NCBI RefSeq assembly: GCF_040372165.1
Contig: NZ_BAABWG010000002.1
Coordinates: forward strand, 682,001 to 746,000
Source of the DNA: Hydrogenophaga sp040372165
Lineage (GTDB): Bacteria > Pseudomonadota > Gammaproteobacteria > Burkholderiales > Burkholderiaceae_C
DNA length: 64,000 nt
Reading direction: 5' to 3'
In this document: in pieces, positions 45,247-55,034 of the stretch
Layout: each line of letters opens with the position of its first letter
Numbering within the stretch: position 1 is the first letter of the stretch
Program-made: the position numbers and the translations under genes
Notes under the pieces: generated by a model
Told to the model about the DNA's origin: nothing
What the model saw: only the letters and a program-made list of their open reading frames with translations
Database searches by the model: none

Positions 45247-48087
45247 ATGGAACATAAGGACTTCACCGATCTGCCTTTTCTCGAGCTGTTCATGGCCAGT
45301 CCGATTGCGACGGCGGTCAGCGAGTTGGAGAACGGGCGCATACTGGCCGTCAACAGTGCTTTTGCGAACATGCTGGGCCTGTCGGCGGATGCCATTGTTG
45401 GCAAAACCGGTGTGGACGTGGGCGTGTGGAAGTCACCAGAGAGTCGGCAGGCGTTTCTGGAGGGCGGCAAGGATCACACGGATTTGCTCCAGATCCGGCA
45501 TGCCGACGGCAAATGGCACTGGGTTCGCCTGCACCTGGCCCGTCTTGCGGACCGGGAGGTGCCACTGCTGCTGACGCAGATGATGCAGGAGGACCAGGAG
45601 CACCGGGCGCGCATCGAGCACCACCAGACCGCACATGAGCTGATCCAGCAGCTGGAGCTCTACCAGGAAACCGAATCCATGGCCCGTGTGGGCTACTGGA
45701 TCACCAGCATCGAGTCAAAGGAGGTGCACTGGTCGCCCGGCTTGTACCAGATTGCCGGCTTGCCGCTCACAGAAGACACGCTCGACCTGGCGTCGGCGCG
45801 GGCCGGCATTCACCCGGACGATTTTGCCGTCTGGATGGAGGCCAGGGAGGCCATGGATGGCCGTGAAGTCGAGTACCGGTGGAACCGCTCCGATGGCGAC
45901 ATGCGCTGGCTGCGCACCCGCATGCGCCGCCTGACGGCCGGGGTCGATGGCGGGGATGCTGTCATTGGTGTGGTCCAGGACATTTCGTCAGAGCGCGCAG
46001 CCATGAACGCGCTGAGCGACCAGCTTCGCTTCATGCACAACCTGGCGGCCCGGGTGCCCGGCATGATGTTCCAGTCGCAGGTGGAGCGCAGCGGAGCCGC
46101 CCGGTTCACCTACCTGAGCAGCTCGGCGCGCGAAATGATCGAGGTCGCACCCGAAGAGCTGTACCGCGACGCCTACGCACTGTTCAAGCATGTGCACCCT
46201 GATGACCAGACCGTGATCTCGAACGGCCTGGTCAACGCCGTCAAGACCAAGGTGAATTTCCGCCAGACCGTCCGGATGGTGCTGCCGCGCCAGGGTCTGC
46301 GCTGGTTCAGCATCGAAGCGTCTCACCAGCGCCTGGGAGATGACGTGGTCGAGTGGCACGGCTTTGCACTGGACGTGACCGAATCCCGCCTCTCTGCGCA
46401 GGCGCTCGATCGGCAGCACCGCATGCTCGAGGCGGTGAGGCAGGCGCAATCGACCTTCATCGCATCGGACGACCGCGGTCTGGCCTTCAACCGCCTGCTG
46501 GATGCGCTGCAATTGCTCACCCGAAGCTCCTTCGGTTTCATTGGCGAGGTCTTGCATGAGTCCGATGGGCGCCCGTACCTCAAGACCCACGCGCTGACGC
46601 AAGTCAAACCGCGCGCCGAAGGGGCAACAGCGCCGAGCATGGTGTTGCACGACCCGGAAACCCTGATCGGGCGGGTATGGGTCACTGGCGCACCCGTGAT
46701 CTCCAATGATCCGGCCAACGACTGGCGAGCGGGCAGTGCGCAATTGCCTGCCGACCACCCACAGCTGAGCGCCTTTATTGGCGTCCCGGTGTTCGCGGGC
46801 AAGCAGCTGGTGGCCATGGTGGGTCTGGCCAATGCCCCCAGTGGGTATTCGATGAGCGATGTGCGCATGCTCGAGCCGGTGCTGGGCACGGTCACGCAGC
46901 TGATTCTGGCCTGGCGCAATGACGCCGAACGCCAACGCGCCAACGAGGTCTTGCAGGCCACTTCGGCCGAGCTGGCCGAGCGCACCAGCGTGCTGCAGGC
47001 CACACTGGACAGCGTGATCCAGGGGATCATGTTCGTGGACGGGCAGTACCGTATCCGCTTTTACAACCAGCGCCTGCTGGAGCTGCTGGACTTTGACGAC
47101 GCTGTGCTGGCATCCCAGCCGCTGCTGCACGATGTGGTGCAGTTCCAGAAAGACCGGGGAGACTTCGGCCCCGACTGCGAGCTGGTGGACCAGACCACGC
47201 GGCCGTACGTGCAGGGCAACCGTTACCAGCATTCACCCGAGCGCTACATGCGGCGCACCAAGGACAACCGGATTCTGGAGATCTACACCCACAGCCTGCC
47301 GCACGGCGGCATGGTGCGTACCTTCACCGATGTGACGTCACACGTGGAAGCCCGTGACGCAGTGCAGGCGCTCAATGCCTCGCTGGAGTTGCGGGTGGCC
47401 GAGCGCACGGCAGAGCTGGAACAGTCGCTCAAAGACCTGGAGGTCATCTCGTATTCAATGGCGCACGACTTGCGCGCGCCCCTGCGGGCCGTCAATGGTT
47501 TTGCGTCCTTGATCGAGGAGGACGAGAAGGAAAACCTCAGCCCGGGCGCGCTGGACATGTTCGAGCGCATCCAGAAGTCGTCGTCCAACATGGGGCAGAT
47601 GATCACGGACATGCTCGAACTCATGCGCGTGGTACAGGCTGAGATGATGCCGGTGCCGGTCGACATGGAAGCGCTGGCACGGCTCGCGCAGGACACTTTG
47701 CAGTCGTCCAGCCCCAAGGCCTCGATCAGCATTGACTCGCTTCCGGAGGCCATGGGCGACCCGACCTTCCTGCGCACCGTGGTCTACAACCTGGTCGACA
47801 ACTCGCTGAAGTATTCGCGGGATGTGGAAAAGCCCATTGTGGAGGTGGGCTTCGACAAGAAGCGCAAGGCCTATTTCGTCAAGGACAATGGGATCGGCTT
47901 TGACATGGCCAGGGCGCAAAAGCTCTTCGGCCTGTTCCAGCGCCTGCACGCTGGCAGCAAGGTGCCGGGCACCGGCGTGGGCCTGGCCATCGTGGCCAGG
48001 ATCATTGAGCGCCACGGTGGCCGCATCTGGGCCGAGAGCCGCCCGAACCAGGGGGCCACCTTCTGGTGGACGCTGCCGATGGCCTGA
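45247..48087 (+). CDS. Multi-PAS/GAF hybrid sensor histidine kinase (946 aa)
   Basis: A soluble kinase with no membrane segment. Four PAS-type domains (about residues 5-115, 140-255, 265-390 and 575-700) surround a GAF domain (about 405-555: FNRLLDALQLLTRSSFGFIG). A coiled stretch, HisKA (SYSMAHDLRAPLRAVNGFA, about residue 740) and HATPase (LVDNSLKYS, VKDNGIGFD, GTGVGLAIV) follow. Its catalytic half resembles the two kinases at 36763 and 38570. No response regulator is adjacent. Ligands are unknown. Confidence 0.93.
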   Translation: MEHKDFTDLPFLELFMASPIATAVSELENGRILAVNSAFANMLGLSADAIVGKTGVDVGVWKSPESRQAFLEGGKDHTDLLQIRHADGKWHWVRLHLARLADREVPLLLTQMMQEDQEHRARIEHHQTAHELIQQLELYQETESMARVGYWITSIESKEVHWSPGLYQIAGLPLTEDTLDLASARAGIHPDDFAVWMEAREAMDGREVEYRWNRSDGDMRWLRTRMRRLTAGVDGGDAVIGVVQDISSERAAMNALSDQLRFMHNLAARVPGMMFQSQVERSGAARFTYLSSSAREMIEVAPEELYRDAYALFKHVHPDDQTVISNGLVNAVKTKVNFRQTVRMVLPRQGLRWFSIEASHQRLGDDVVEWHGFALDVTESRLSAQALDRQHRMLEAVRQAQSTFIASDDRGLAFNRLLDALQLLTRSSFGFIGEVLHESDGRPYLKTHALTQVKPRAEGATAPSMVLHDPETLIGRVWVTGAPVISNDPANDWRAGSAQLPADHPQLSAFIGVPVFAGKQLVAMVGLANAPSGYSMSDVRMLEPVLGTVTQLILAWRNDAERQRANEVLQATSAELAERTSVLQATLDSVIQGIMFVDGQYRIRFYNQRLLELLDFDDAVLASQPLLHDVVQFQKDRGDFGPDCELVDQTTRPYVQGNRYQHSPERYMRRTKDNRILEIYTHSLPHGGMVRTFTDVTSHVEARDAVQALNASLELRVAERTAELEQSLKDLEVISYSMAHDLRAPLRAVNGFASLIEEDEKENLSPGALDMFERIQKSSSNMGQMITDMLELMRVVQAEMMPVPVDMEALARLAQDTLQSSSPKASISIDSLPEAMGDPTFLRTVVYNLVDNSLKYSRDVEKPIVEVGFDKKRKAYFVKDNGIGFDMARAQKLFGLFQRLHAGSKVPGTGVGLAIVARIIERHGGRIWAESRPNQGATFWWTLPMA

Positions 48088-48121
48088 GCCGCTGCGGGGC
48101 TCAGCTCAGGCGGGGGTGTCG

Positions 48122-49048
48122 TCAGTTGTTGGAGCCGTCTTCTTCAGCGGTGTCGTCTTGGGCGGACGGGTCGTTATCTGGCTCAGAGACATTGCCCTCG
48201 CGCAGCGACTCGCGCACGGCCGCCTTGTCGCCAGCGGTGGCAAATTTGCTGTACTTGCCCAGAACGCCGACGAGCTGGCCGTAGATCTTGGGGTTGGCGG
48301 CCAGACACTCTTTTTGCTCCAGGAAGTTGGCCTCACCTGTGAGGTTGCCGATGAGGCCACCTGCCTCGGTCACCAGCAGTGAGCCGGCAGCCACATCCCA
48401 GGGCGAGAGGCCCAGTTCGAAGAAACCGTCGGAGAAACCAGCGGCCAGATAAGCCAGATCCAGTGCGGCCGAGCCGGGGCGACGCACGCCAGCGCAGCGG
48501 GGCATGATCTCGGCGAACATCTTCAGGTAAGGCGCGAAGGCATCGCCCGGGCGGAACGGAAAGCCGGTGGAAATCAGGCAGTCGCGCAGCGCGTTGCGCT
48601 TGGCCACTCGGATACGACGGTCATTGAGGTATGCGCCACGGCCACGGGTGGCGTAGAACAGGTCGTTGCGGGTGGGGTCGTAAATCACGGCCTGCTCGAT
48701 CCGGCCCTTGACCATGAGCGCAATGCTCACGCAATAGACCGGGAAGCCGTGAATGAAGTTGGTGGTGCCGTCCAGTGGGTCGATGATCCACACATGATCC
48801 TTGTCGCGCCCCTTGCCTTCCTGCCTGCCCGATTCTTCGGCCCAGATGCCGTGGTCGGGGTAGGCCATGAGCAGTGTTTCGATGATGGCCTGCTCGGCGG
48901 CGTGATCCACCTCGGTGACGAAATCGTTGGTCTGCTTGGCCGAGACGCGGATCGCGTCGACGTCAAAGGACGCGCGGTTGATGATGTTGCCAGCAGCACG
49001 GGCGGCCTTGATGGCCACATTGAGCATGGGGTGGGAAGAGGACGACAT
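48122..49048 (-). CDS. suhB: Inositol-1-monophosphatase SuhB
   Basis: A 308-residue enzyme of the FIG superfamily. The metal-binding motifs WAEESG, VWIIDPLDGTTNFIHG and the C-terminal LSPWDVAAG are all present. It hydrolyses inositol phosphates and, in E. coli, SuhB also joins rRNA antitermination complexes. The C-terminal 45 residues after the normal end are acidic and Ser/Asp-rich (EPDNDPSAQDDTAEEDGSN), an extension seen in betaproteobacterial SuhB. The start MSSSSHPMLN at 49048 is far inside a longer artefactual frame. It is divergent from trmJ. Confidence 0.96.
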   Translation of the reverse strand: MSSSSHPMLNVAIKAARAAGNIINRASFDVDAIRVSAKQTNDFVTEVDHAAEQAIIETLLMAYPDHGIWAEESGRQEGKGRDKDHVWIIDPLDGTTNFIHGFPVYCVSIALMVKGRIEQAVIYDPTRNDLFYATRGRGAYLNDRRIRVAKRNALRDCLISTGFPFRPGDAFAPYLKMFAEIMPRCAGVRRPGSAALDLAYLAAGFSDGFFELGLSPWDVAAGSLLVTEAGGLIGNLTGEANFLEQKECLAANPKIYGQLVGVLGKYSKFATAGDKAAVRESLREGNVSEPDNDPSAQDDTAEEDGSNN

Positions 49049-49280
49049 GAATTGTGATTCCTGGCCCCGCCAGCCTGGGCTGCGAGGCAGAAAGGATGAG
49101 CAAATGGGAAGCTCCGACCCTGGCGATGCAGGGCGGCGACAATAGGGTGATTTTACGGGCAGACTGGCTTTTGCGGTGGATTTCAGCGGATCTCCGGGCA
49201 ATTGGGCTTTTTTCAGGCTGCCCGGGTGTGACTTTTGAACCGCCGCCCGACGATGGTTCGACCTATTTCGAGATTTTTTC

Positions 49281-50036
49281 ATGCTGACCCGATTCATCCT
49301 CATCGAAACCAGCCATGCCGGCAATGTGGGTGGGGCTGCCCGCGCCCTGAAAGTGATGGGCTTCGATGATCTGGTCCTGGTGAAGCCACGCTGGGCCAAC
49401 GTGTTGCGGCGGGAAGAGACCATTCAGCGGGCCAGTGGCGCCAACGATGTGCTGGACAAGGCACGCATCGTGGAGACGCTGGATGAGGCGCTGGACGGCA
49501 TCTCGCACCTGTGCGCCACGGCCATGACGCCACGAGACTTCGGTCCGCCCACGCTGGCGCCCCGTGCACACTTCTCTCAGTTGCTCGGTGGCGGAGCTGC
49601 CAGCGAAGAGCAGGGTGCCCGGCCACAAGGCGTGGGATTTCTGTTCGGATCGGAACGCTTTGGCATGAAAAACGAGGACGTGTACCGCTGTCATGCATGC
49701 TTGAGCATCCCGACCAACCCCGGTTTTGGCTCGCTGAATCTGGCGGCGGCGGTGCAGCTCATTGCCTACGACTGGCGCGAGGCGCTGGGCAGCTTCCCGC
49801 TGGCGCCGGCCACTGATGAGCAGGCACCCGCCGACGCCAGGTCGGTCTCCGGCATGCTCGATCACCTGGAACAGGCACTGGTGGCGGTGGATTTTCTGGA
49901 CCCGGCGGCTCCCAAGAAGCTGATGCCGCGTCTGAACCAGTTGTTCAACCGTGCCGACCCCACCGATGAGGAAATCCACATTCTTCGTGGTGTTGCCAAA
50001 GCCATGCTTCGCACCGCAGACAAGGCAAAGCGCTAG
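49281..50036 (+). CDS. trmJ: tRNA 2'-O-methyltransferase TrmJ
   Basis: A 251-residue SPOUT methyltransferase. It opens with FILIETSHAGNVGGAARA, and the knotted SAM-binding region has GFLFGSERFGM and CLSIPTNPGFGSLNLAAAVQ (about residues 118-160). A C-terminal helical extension (from about 190) mediates dimer and tRNA contacts. TrmJ methylates the ribose of position 32 in tRNA. Divergence from suhB and position upstream of cysE match many betaproteobacteria. Confidence 0.95.
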   Translation: MLTRFILIETSHAGNVGGAARALKVMGFDDLVLVKPRWANVLRREETIQRASGANDVLDKARIVETLDEALDGISHLCATAMTPRDFGPPTLAPRAHFSQLLGGGAASEEQGARPQGVGFLFGSERFGMKNEDVYRCHACLSIPTNPGFGSLNLAAAVQLIAYDWREALGSFPLAPATDEQAPADARSVSGMLDHLEQALVAVDFLDPAAPKKLMPRLNQLFNRADPTDEEIHILRGVAKAMLRTADKAKR

Positions 50037-50133
50037 ACTGTGCTGACGCGCCATGGCAGTTGCCGGTGGTGCGAGGCAGGGTTGACAGCCCCCTGCATTC
50101 GCCAGTTCACTTTAGGGAAGCCCATCTTTCGTC

Positions 50134-50907
50134 ATGTTTGACCGACTCCGTTCCGACATCCAGTGTGTTCTTGAGCGCGACCCGGCTGCTCGCAGTACAT
50201 GGGAAGTCGTCACCTGTTACCCGGGCCTGCACGCTGTCTGGCTGCACCGGCCTGCGCACTGGTGCTGGAACAACGGCCTGAAGTGGCTGGGGCGGTTCAT
50301 TTCGCACATGACGCGCTGGCTCACAGGCATCGAGATCCATCCGGGCGCCACCATCGGCGAACGCGTGTTCTTCGACCACGCCATGGGCACCGTGGTGGGC
50401 GAAACGGCCGAGATCGGTGACGGCTGCACGATCTACCAAGGCGTGACCCTGGGCGGTACCTCGCTCTACAAAGGCACCAAGCGCCACCCCACGCTCGGCA
50501 AGGACGTGGTGGTCTCGGCCGGTGCCAAGGTGCTGGGCGGGTTTGAAGTGGGCGACGGCGCCAAGATCGGCAGCAATGCCGTGGTGATCAAACCTGTGCC
50601 AGCCGGTGCCACAGCGGTAGGCATTCCTGCCCGCATCATCCCTTCCAAGCAGGGTGAGAGCGCCGACGTCACCAGCGACGAAAAACCCAAGTTCCAGGCC
50701 TACGGCATCACGCAGGAAGACGACCCGCTTTCGCAGGCCATGCGCGGCCTGATCGACAGCACCGCCAGCCAGGAGCACCAGATTGCGCTGCTGTGGAGCG
50801 CGATCGAGAAGCTCGCTTGCGCGCAAAAAGGTGACTGTGTGCCGGACGACGCCGCGAAGGAAGAGCATTTCGAGGCTGAGAAGCTCAATCAGCTGGTAGG
50901 GAAGTAG
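50134..50907 (+). CDS. cysE: Serine O-acetyltransferase CysE
   Basis: A 257-residue enzyme that acetylates L-serine for cysteine synthesis. An N-terminal helical domain (residues about 1-65) precedes the left-handed beta helix of hexapeptide repeats: GIEIHPGATIGERVFFDH, GMGTVVGETAEIGDG and KVLGGFEVGDGAKIGSNAVV (quoted in order; the first histidine belongs to the active site). The tail after residue 180 is longer than in short CysE forms and may carry the sulfhydrylase-binding end. The 3' side leads into repeat locus 1. Confidence 0.96.
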   Translation: MFDRLRSDIQCVLERDPAARSTWEVVTCYPGLHAVWLHRPAHWCWNNGLKWLGRFISHMTRWLTGIEIHPGATIGERVFFDHAMGTVVGETAEIGDGCTIYQGVTLGGTSLYKGTKRHPTLGKDVVVSAGAKVLGGFEVGDGAKIGSNAVVIKPVPAGATAVGIPARIIPSKQGESADVTSDEKPKFQAYGITQEDDPLSQAMRGLIDSTASQEHQIALLWSAIEKLACAQKGDCVPDDAAKEEHFEAEKLNQLVGK

Positions 50908-50919
50908 GACGCCCCCTGC

Positions 50920-51555
50920 GCCGAAGGATCTGACGCCCCCTGCGCCGCTGCGCGGCTTCCCCCACTGGGGGACGTTACCTACCGGCCGGGAAACCCGGAC
51001 TGGTGGCAACCTGGCGCGGTTTGGTTGCTTAAGGCTCGTAGTTTCTTCCTGCCGTTCTGCTTTCTCTTCTTCTCTTCTTTCCCCCCTATCCCCCCAGCCC
51101 CCTTTCCACCCCGCCGGGCGGAAAGGGGGAGCTCTCATTTGGCTTCTGGTCTCCGACTCGGCTTCTACGGCTCGAACCGTCGCCACTGTGGCTTGGGGTA
51201 CAGAGGTTTCTCCAAAGCTGTCGTAGAGGCATCGACCTTGGCCTTCGCTCCCACGGCGCCCAGCTGACGTTGCCGCTGCGCGGCTTGTCAGTTGGGCGCT
51301 TGCTTCGCGCGTGCCAGACTCGTTGGCCAGAAGTGTCTCGCCAGCAGCGTGCCAACGAGCCGCGAAGCTGAAAGGTTGGCAGGCTGCCTTGGGCACACCT
51401 AGGGCAGGCGAAGTCTCTACGACTGCACCTCGTACCCAAAGCCGCCTCGAGTGGGGCGGCGCGGTCAAGCCAAGGGCGCGGCGGATCCGGGTTTCCCGGT
51501 CCGCATCGCGCCGCCCCCTTGAGGGGGACGCGCGCAGCGCGGCGGGGGTGAGCTG
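50920..51555 (-). repeat. Intergenic repeat locus 1 (between cysE and slyD)
   Basis: About 635 non-coding bases. 51099-51555, read on the minus strand, aligns over about 450 bases with 58051-58500 and with 55085-55540 read on the plus strand. The part at 50930-51015, with CCCCCACTGGGGGAC and a CCGGGAAACCCGG hairpin, matches 54879-54961. No gene for a transposase is present and no open frame is shared. It looks like a non-autonomous repeat of unknown origin. Confidence 0.85.
51081..51112 (-). repeat. G-quadruplex-type tract, locus 1
   Basis: On the minus strand, four runs of 4-6 G (GGGG, GGGGG, GGGGGG, GGGGGG) are separated by 2-7 bases. The adjacent CCCCCTTTCC and GGAAAGGGGG at 51098-51129 form a 10-bp hairpin stem. 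Confidence 0.75.
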
Positions 51556-51558
51556 ATT

Positions 51559-52035
51559 TCAGTGATGATGCCCGTGCTCACCATGCGCATGCCCATGCGC
51601 CACTTCCTCGTCACTGGCCGCCCGCACTTCCAGCACCTTGAGCTGAAACATCAGCGACTGGCCGGCCAGGGGGTGGTTGCCATCGAGGTGCACGGTGTCG
51701 CCCTTGATCTTCATCACGGTGAAGACTTGCTCGTTGCCGTCGTTGTCGCGGCCCTGGAGCTGGCCGCCTTTTTTGACGCCGGGCGGGAACTGGCTTTTGG
51801 GGATGGTGGTCACCAGCTCTTCGTCACGCTCGCCGAAGGCGTCGGCCGGGGCCAGCGTCACCGTGGTCTGGTAGCCCGCTTCCTGGCCTTCGAGGGCGTT
51901 CTCGATGCCCACCAGCGTGTTGCCATAGCCGCCATGCAAATAGCTGCGCGGGGTCTTGCCGTCTTCCAGCAATTTGCCTTGGGCATCGCTGGCGCGGAAG
52001 GTGAGGGTGACAACGGTGTTCTTTTCGATTTTCAT
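51559..52035 (-). CDS. slyD: FKBP-type peptidyl-prolyl isomerase SlyD
   Basis: A 158-residue protein. The FKBP domain is split around an insert-in-flap (VTLTFRASDAQGKLLED at the start; GYGNTLVGIENALEG; the flap insert with PADAFGERDEELV). The C-terminus is histidine-rich (HGHAHGEHGHHH), which in SlyD binds nickel and other metals. It helps fold proteins and delivers nickel to hydrogenase in known species. Single gene beside repeat locus 1. Confidence 0.93.
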   Translation of the reverse strand: MKIEKNTVVTLTFRASDAQGKLLEDGKTPRSYLHGGYGNTLVGIENALEGQEAGYQTTVTLAPADAFGERDEELVTTIPKSQFPPGVKKGGQLQGRDNDGNEQVFTVMKIKGDTVHLDGNHPLAGQSLMFQLKVLEVRAASDEEVAHGHAHGEHGHHH

Positions 52036-52087
52036 GATTGGTCTTGTCAGTGAATGGCTGCCATGTTGTGGGCTTGTTGAGTGCCCA

Positions 52088-52714
52088 TCACTTCTTCTTC
52101 GGACGGAATGCCTTGCAGACTTCGTCGCGGGTGGCGATGTACGGGCCGCCGATCAAGTCCACGCAATAGGGCACGGCGGCGAAGATGCCTTTGACTTTCT
52201 GGTTGCCTTCGGCGTCCTTCAGCCCTTCGAGCGTCTCGGCGATGGCCTTGGGCTGGCCGGGCAGGTTGATGATCAGGCTTTCGTCACGGATCACGGCCAC
52301 CTGGCGCGAGAGGATGGCGGTGGGCACAAAGGCCAGGCTGATCTGGCGCATCTGTTCGCCGAAGCCCGGCATCTCCTTGTGGGCAACCGCCAGCGTGGCT
52401 TCCGGGGTGACGTCTCGCTTGGCCGGGCCGGTGCCGCCGGTGGTGAGCACCAGAGAGCAGCCAGCGTTCACCAGCTCGATCAGGGTTTGGCTGATGCCGT
52501 CCTGCTCGTCCGGAATCAGGCGCTCCTCAAAGGTGATGGGGTTGTGCAGGGCCTTGCCCAGCCATTCCTTCAACGCAGGCAGGCCCTTGTCTTCATAGAC
52601 GCCGGTGCTGGCGCGGTCAGAGACGGAGACGATGCCAATGCGGATGTTGTCGTAGGTGGTGGACGTGTTGTTGTTGCTGCTGTTGTTGCTCTCGGTCTTG
52701 GATGCTTCGCTCAT
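52088..52714 (-). CDS. mog: Molybdopterin adenylyltransferase Mog
   Basis: A 208-residue MoaB/Mog-fold enzyme of molybdenum cofactor synthesis. It has RIGIVSVSDRAS, LVLTTGGTGPAKRDVTPEAT and PGQPKAI at the family positions. It adenylates molybdopterin before molybdate insertion. The first 20 residues (SEASKTESNNSSNNNTSTT) are a low-complexity Ser/Asn/Thr tract not found in ordinary Mog. It overlaps nothing and starts 19 bases after the stop of darP at 52733 on the same strand. Confidence 0.95.
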   Translation of the reverse strand: MSEASKTESNNSSNNNTSTTYDNIRIGIVSVSDRASTGVYEDKGLPALKEWLGKALHNPITFEERLIPDEQDGISQTLIELVNAGCSLVLTTGGTGPAKRDVTPEATLAVAHKEMPGFGEQMRQISLAFVPTAILSRQVAVIRDESLIINLPGQPKAIAETLEGLKDAEGNQKVKGIFAAVPYCVDLIGGPYIATRDEVCKAFRPKKK

Positions 52715-52732
52715 GTCAGGCTTTCGTTCGCT

Positions 52733-53431
52733 TCAGTCTCGGTTGTCCATGTCGGCAGCGTCGTCGCCGCTCTCTGCTTCGTTATCGTCACCATCCACAT
52801 CTGCCGCTTGTTGTTTGAACGCTGCTTTGACCAGCTGGAAAATCTCGCGGTAGGCCTTGGCGTGACGGACGGCTTCGCCCGGGCGTTCCTGACTGGCCGT
52901 GGCTTTGGCGTCCTTGCGGGCCTGGCGAACCAGTGCGCGCAGGTGCTGCACCTCGGTCTCGGGGAAGCGCTCCAGCCAGGCGGTCATGGCGTCGTCGCTG
53001 TCAATCAGCTTGTCGCGCCACTGCTCGGCCTGGTGCAGTGCCATGGTTTCCTTGGCGGAGGGCTTGCGCTGCTCTTCGAGAGCTGCTTCGGCCGCTTCGA
53101 TGATGGCAGGGTCGAGCCGGCGCATGAGCTTGCCGATGTACTGCATCTGGCGGCGCTTGCCCTCGAAGTTGGTGATGCGCTTGGCTTCGGTCAGCGCATC
53201 GATCAGCTTTTCGGGAATGTCGTGCTGCTCGCGCAGCCGCTTCATCAGGTCACTGCGCAGGGTGAGCAAGTCCTCACCCAGGGCCTGCAGGCGGTCGCTG
53301 AGCTTCTTCAGATCCGTTTTGCTCAGGCCATCTGTGCCTTTGAGTTCCTGTTTGAGCTCCTGGTCGAGCTCACTTCCCGCGGCCACGAAATGACCCCGAA
53401 CGAAATAACCTTTTGTGGATTTACGCGCCAT
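52733..53431 (-). CDS. darP: Ribosome-associated protein DarP/YjgA (DUF615)
   Basis: A 232-residue helical protein of the DUF615 family (YjgA, now DarP), which associates with late 50S precursors in E. coli. The signature is SKTDLKKLSDRLQALGEDLLTL and RQMQYIGKLMRRLDP (about residues 95-109). Length is slightly greater than in E. coli (183) because of N- and C-terminal charged tails (DVDGDDNEAESGDDAADMD). It is divergent from pmbA, a conserved arrangement. Confidence 0.94.
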   Translation of the reverse strand: MARKSTKGYFVRGHFVAAGSELDQELKQELKGTDGLSKTDLKKLSDRLQALGEDLLTLRSDLMKRLREQHDIPEKLIDALTEAKRITNFEGKRRQMQYIGKLMRRLDPAIIEAAEAALEEQRKPSAKETMALHQAEQWRDKLIDSDDAMTAWLERFPETEVQHLRALVRQARKDAKATASQERPGEAVRHAKAYREIFQLVKAAFKQQAADVDGDDNEAESGDDAADMDNRD

Positions 53432-53472
53432 GAATAACCTTTTGAAGGGCGGCCATTATCATAGCCCTCACC

Positions 53473-54876
53473 ATGAATAAACCTGCCAAATCCTCCCGCA
53501 AACCCCTCGAAGGGTTCCAGTACTCGCGCCACCAGTTCGAAGAAGTGGTCGATCGAGCGCTCAAACACGCCAAAAAACTGGGTGCTGCCGACGCTGGGGC
53601 GGAGGTCTCGGAAGGGGCCGGTCTGAGCGTTTCGGTACGCAAGGGCGAGCTGGAGAACGTGGAGCGCAACCGCGACAAATCTCTGGGTGTGACGGTTTAC
53701 CTGGGCTCGCGCCGGGGCAATGCCTCCACGTCTGACTTCTCGCGGCAGGCGATCGAGCGCACGGTGCAGGCTGCATACGACATCGCCCGCTTCACCGCAG
53801 AAGATCCGGTCGCCGGTCTGCCCGACCCGGCAGACGTGGCCAACACCTACAAGGATCTGGACCTGTTTCATCCCTGGAGCATTTCGTCTGACGAGGCGCT
53901 GCAGCTGGCCCTGGAGTGCGAGGCGGCAGCGTTTGCCACCTGCCCGTTGATCTCCAACAGCGAGGGCGCCGGCGTTTCGGCCCAGCAGTCGCACTTCTTT
54001 GCCGCCCACATGCGCGGTGGCGAGCGGGGCAAGAGAGGCATCTTCAGCGGCGGCTACGCCAGCTCGCGCCACAGCCTGTCCGTGGCGCCGATTGCCGGCG
54101 AAGGCGAGCACATGCAGCGCGACTACTGGTACACCTCGCAGCGTTCCCCGCGCGACATGGCCAGCCCGGCTGTGGTGGGCCGCTATGCAGCAGAGCGGAC
54201 CCTGGCCCGCCTGGGCGGCCGCAAGATTGCCACGACCGAATGCCCGGTGCTGTTTGATGCGCCTCTCGCGGCCGGCCTGCTGGGTGCCTATGTGCAGGCC
54301 ACCAGCGGCGGTGCGCTCTACCGCAAGACCTCCTTTCTGAACGAAAGCCTGGGCCAGACCGTGATGGCGGGGCATCTGGACATTGTGGAAGACCCGTTCA
54401 TCAAAGGCGGCAAAGGCAGCTCGCCATTTGACGATGAAGGTGTCAAGACCCAGAAGCGCAAGGTGCTGGACGCCGGGGTGGTGCAGGGGTATTTCCTGTC
54501 TACCTACTCGGCCCGCAAGCTGGGCATGCGCACCACGGGCAACGCCGGTGGCTCACACAACCTGACCCTGACCAGCCGATTGACTGACAAACGTGACGAT
54601 CTGGCGGGTATGTTCCGCAAAATGGGCCGGGGCCTGTTCGTGACCGAACTGATGGGGCAGGGCGTCAACTACGTCACTGGCGACTACTCACGCGGCGCTT
54701 CCGGTTTCTGGGTCGAGAACGGCGAAATTGCGTATCCCGTGCATGAAATCACCATTGCCGGCAATCTGAAAGACATGTTCATGGGCATTGCCGCTGTGGG
54801 CGCGGATGCGTACAACTTTGGCGCCAAGACGACGGGGTCGATTTTGGTGGAGAAGATGAAGGTTGCTGGGAGCTGA
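53473..54876 (+). CDS. pmbA: PmbA/TldE, metalloprotease TldD/TldE partner subunit
   Basis: A 467-residue protein of the TldD/PmbA family. It includes AAHMRGGERGKRGIFSGGYA, SPRDMASPAVVG and the C-terminal GDYSRGASGFWVENGEI block. PmbA (TldE) lacks the HExxH zinc motif and works with TldD; this pair acts in microcin B17 maturation and CcdA turnover. tldD is not in the window, as is usual. It is divergent from darP. Repeat locus 2 follows. Confidence 0.96.
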   Translation: MNKPAKSSRKPLEGFQYSRHQFEEVVDRALKHAKKLGAADAGAEVSEGAGLSVSVRKGELENVERNRDKSLGVTVYLGSRRGNASTSDFSRQAIERTVQAAYDIARFTAEDPVAGLPDPADVANTYKDLDLFHPWSISSDEALQLALECEAAAFATCPLISNSEGAGVSAQQSHFFAAHMRGGERGKRGIFSGGYASSRHSLSVAPIAGEGEHMQRDYWYTSQRSPRDMASPAVVGRYAAERTLARLGGRKIATTECPVLFDAPLAAGLLGAYVQATSGGALYRKTSFLNESLGQTVMAGHLDIVEDPFIKGGKGSSPFDDEGVKTQKRKVLDAGVVQGYFLSTYSARKLGMRTTGNAGGSHNLTLTSRLTDKRDDLAGMFRKMGRGLFVTELMGQGVNYVTGDYSRGASGFWVENGEIAYPVHEITIAGNLKDMFMGIAAVGADAYNFGAKTTGSILVEKMKVAGS

Positions 54877-55034
54877 TAGGACGCCCCCTGCGGCGCTGCG
54901 CGCCGTCCCCCACTGGGGGACGTTGCCTACCGGCCGGGGAACCCGGACCGGTGGCAACCTGGGTTTGGATTGAAATGGATGCCTACGGCTCTTGGTTTCT
55001 TCCAGCCATTCTGCTTTCTCTTCTTCTCTTCTTT

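Noticed and set aside
50107..51468. A 453-codon minus-strand frame across cysE and repeat locus 1.
   Set aside because: It is antisense to cysE and runs through repetitive intergenic DNA, with no domain or ribosome binding site.
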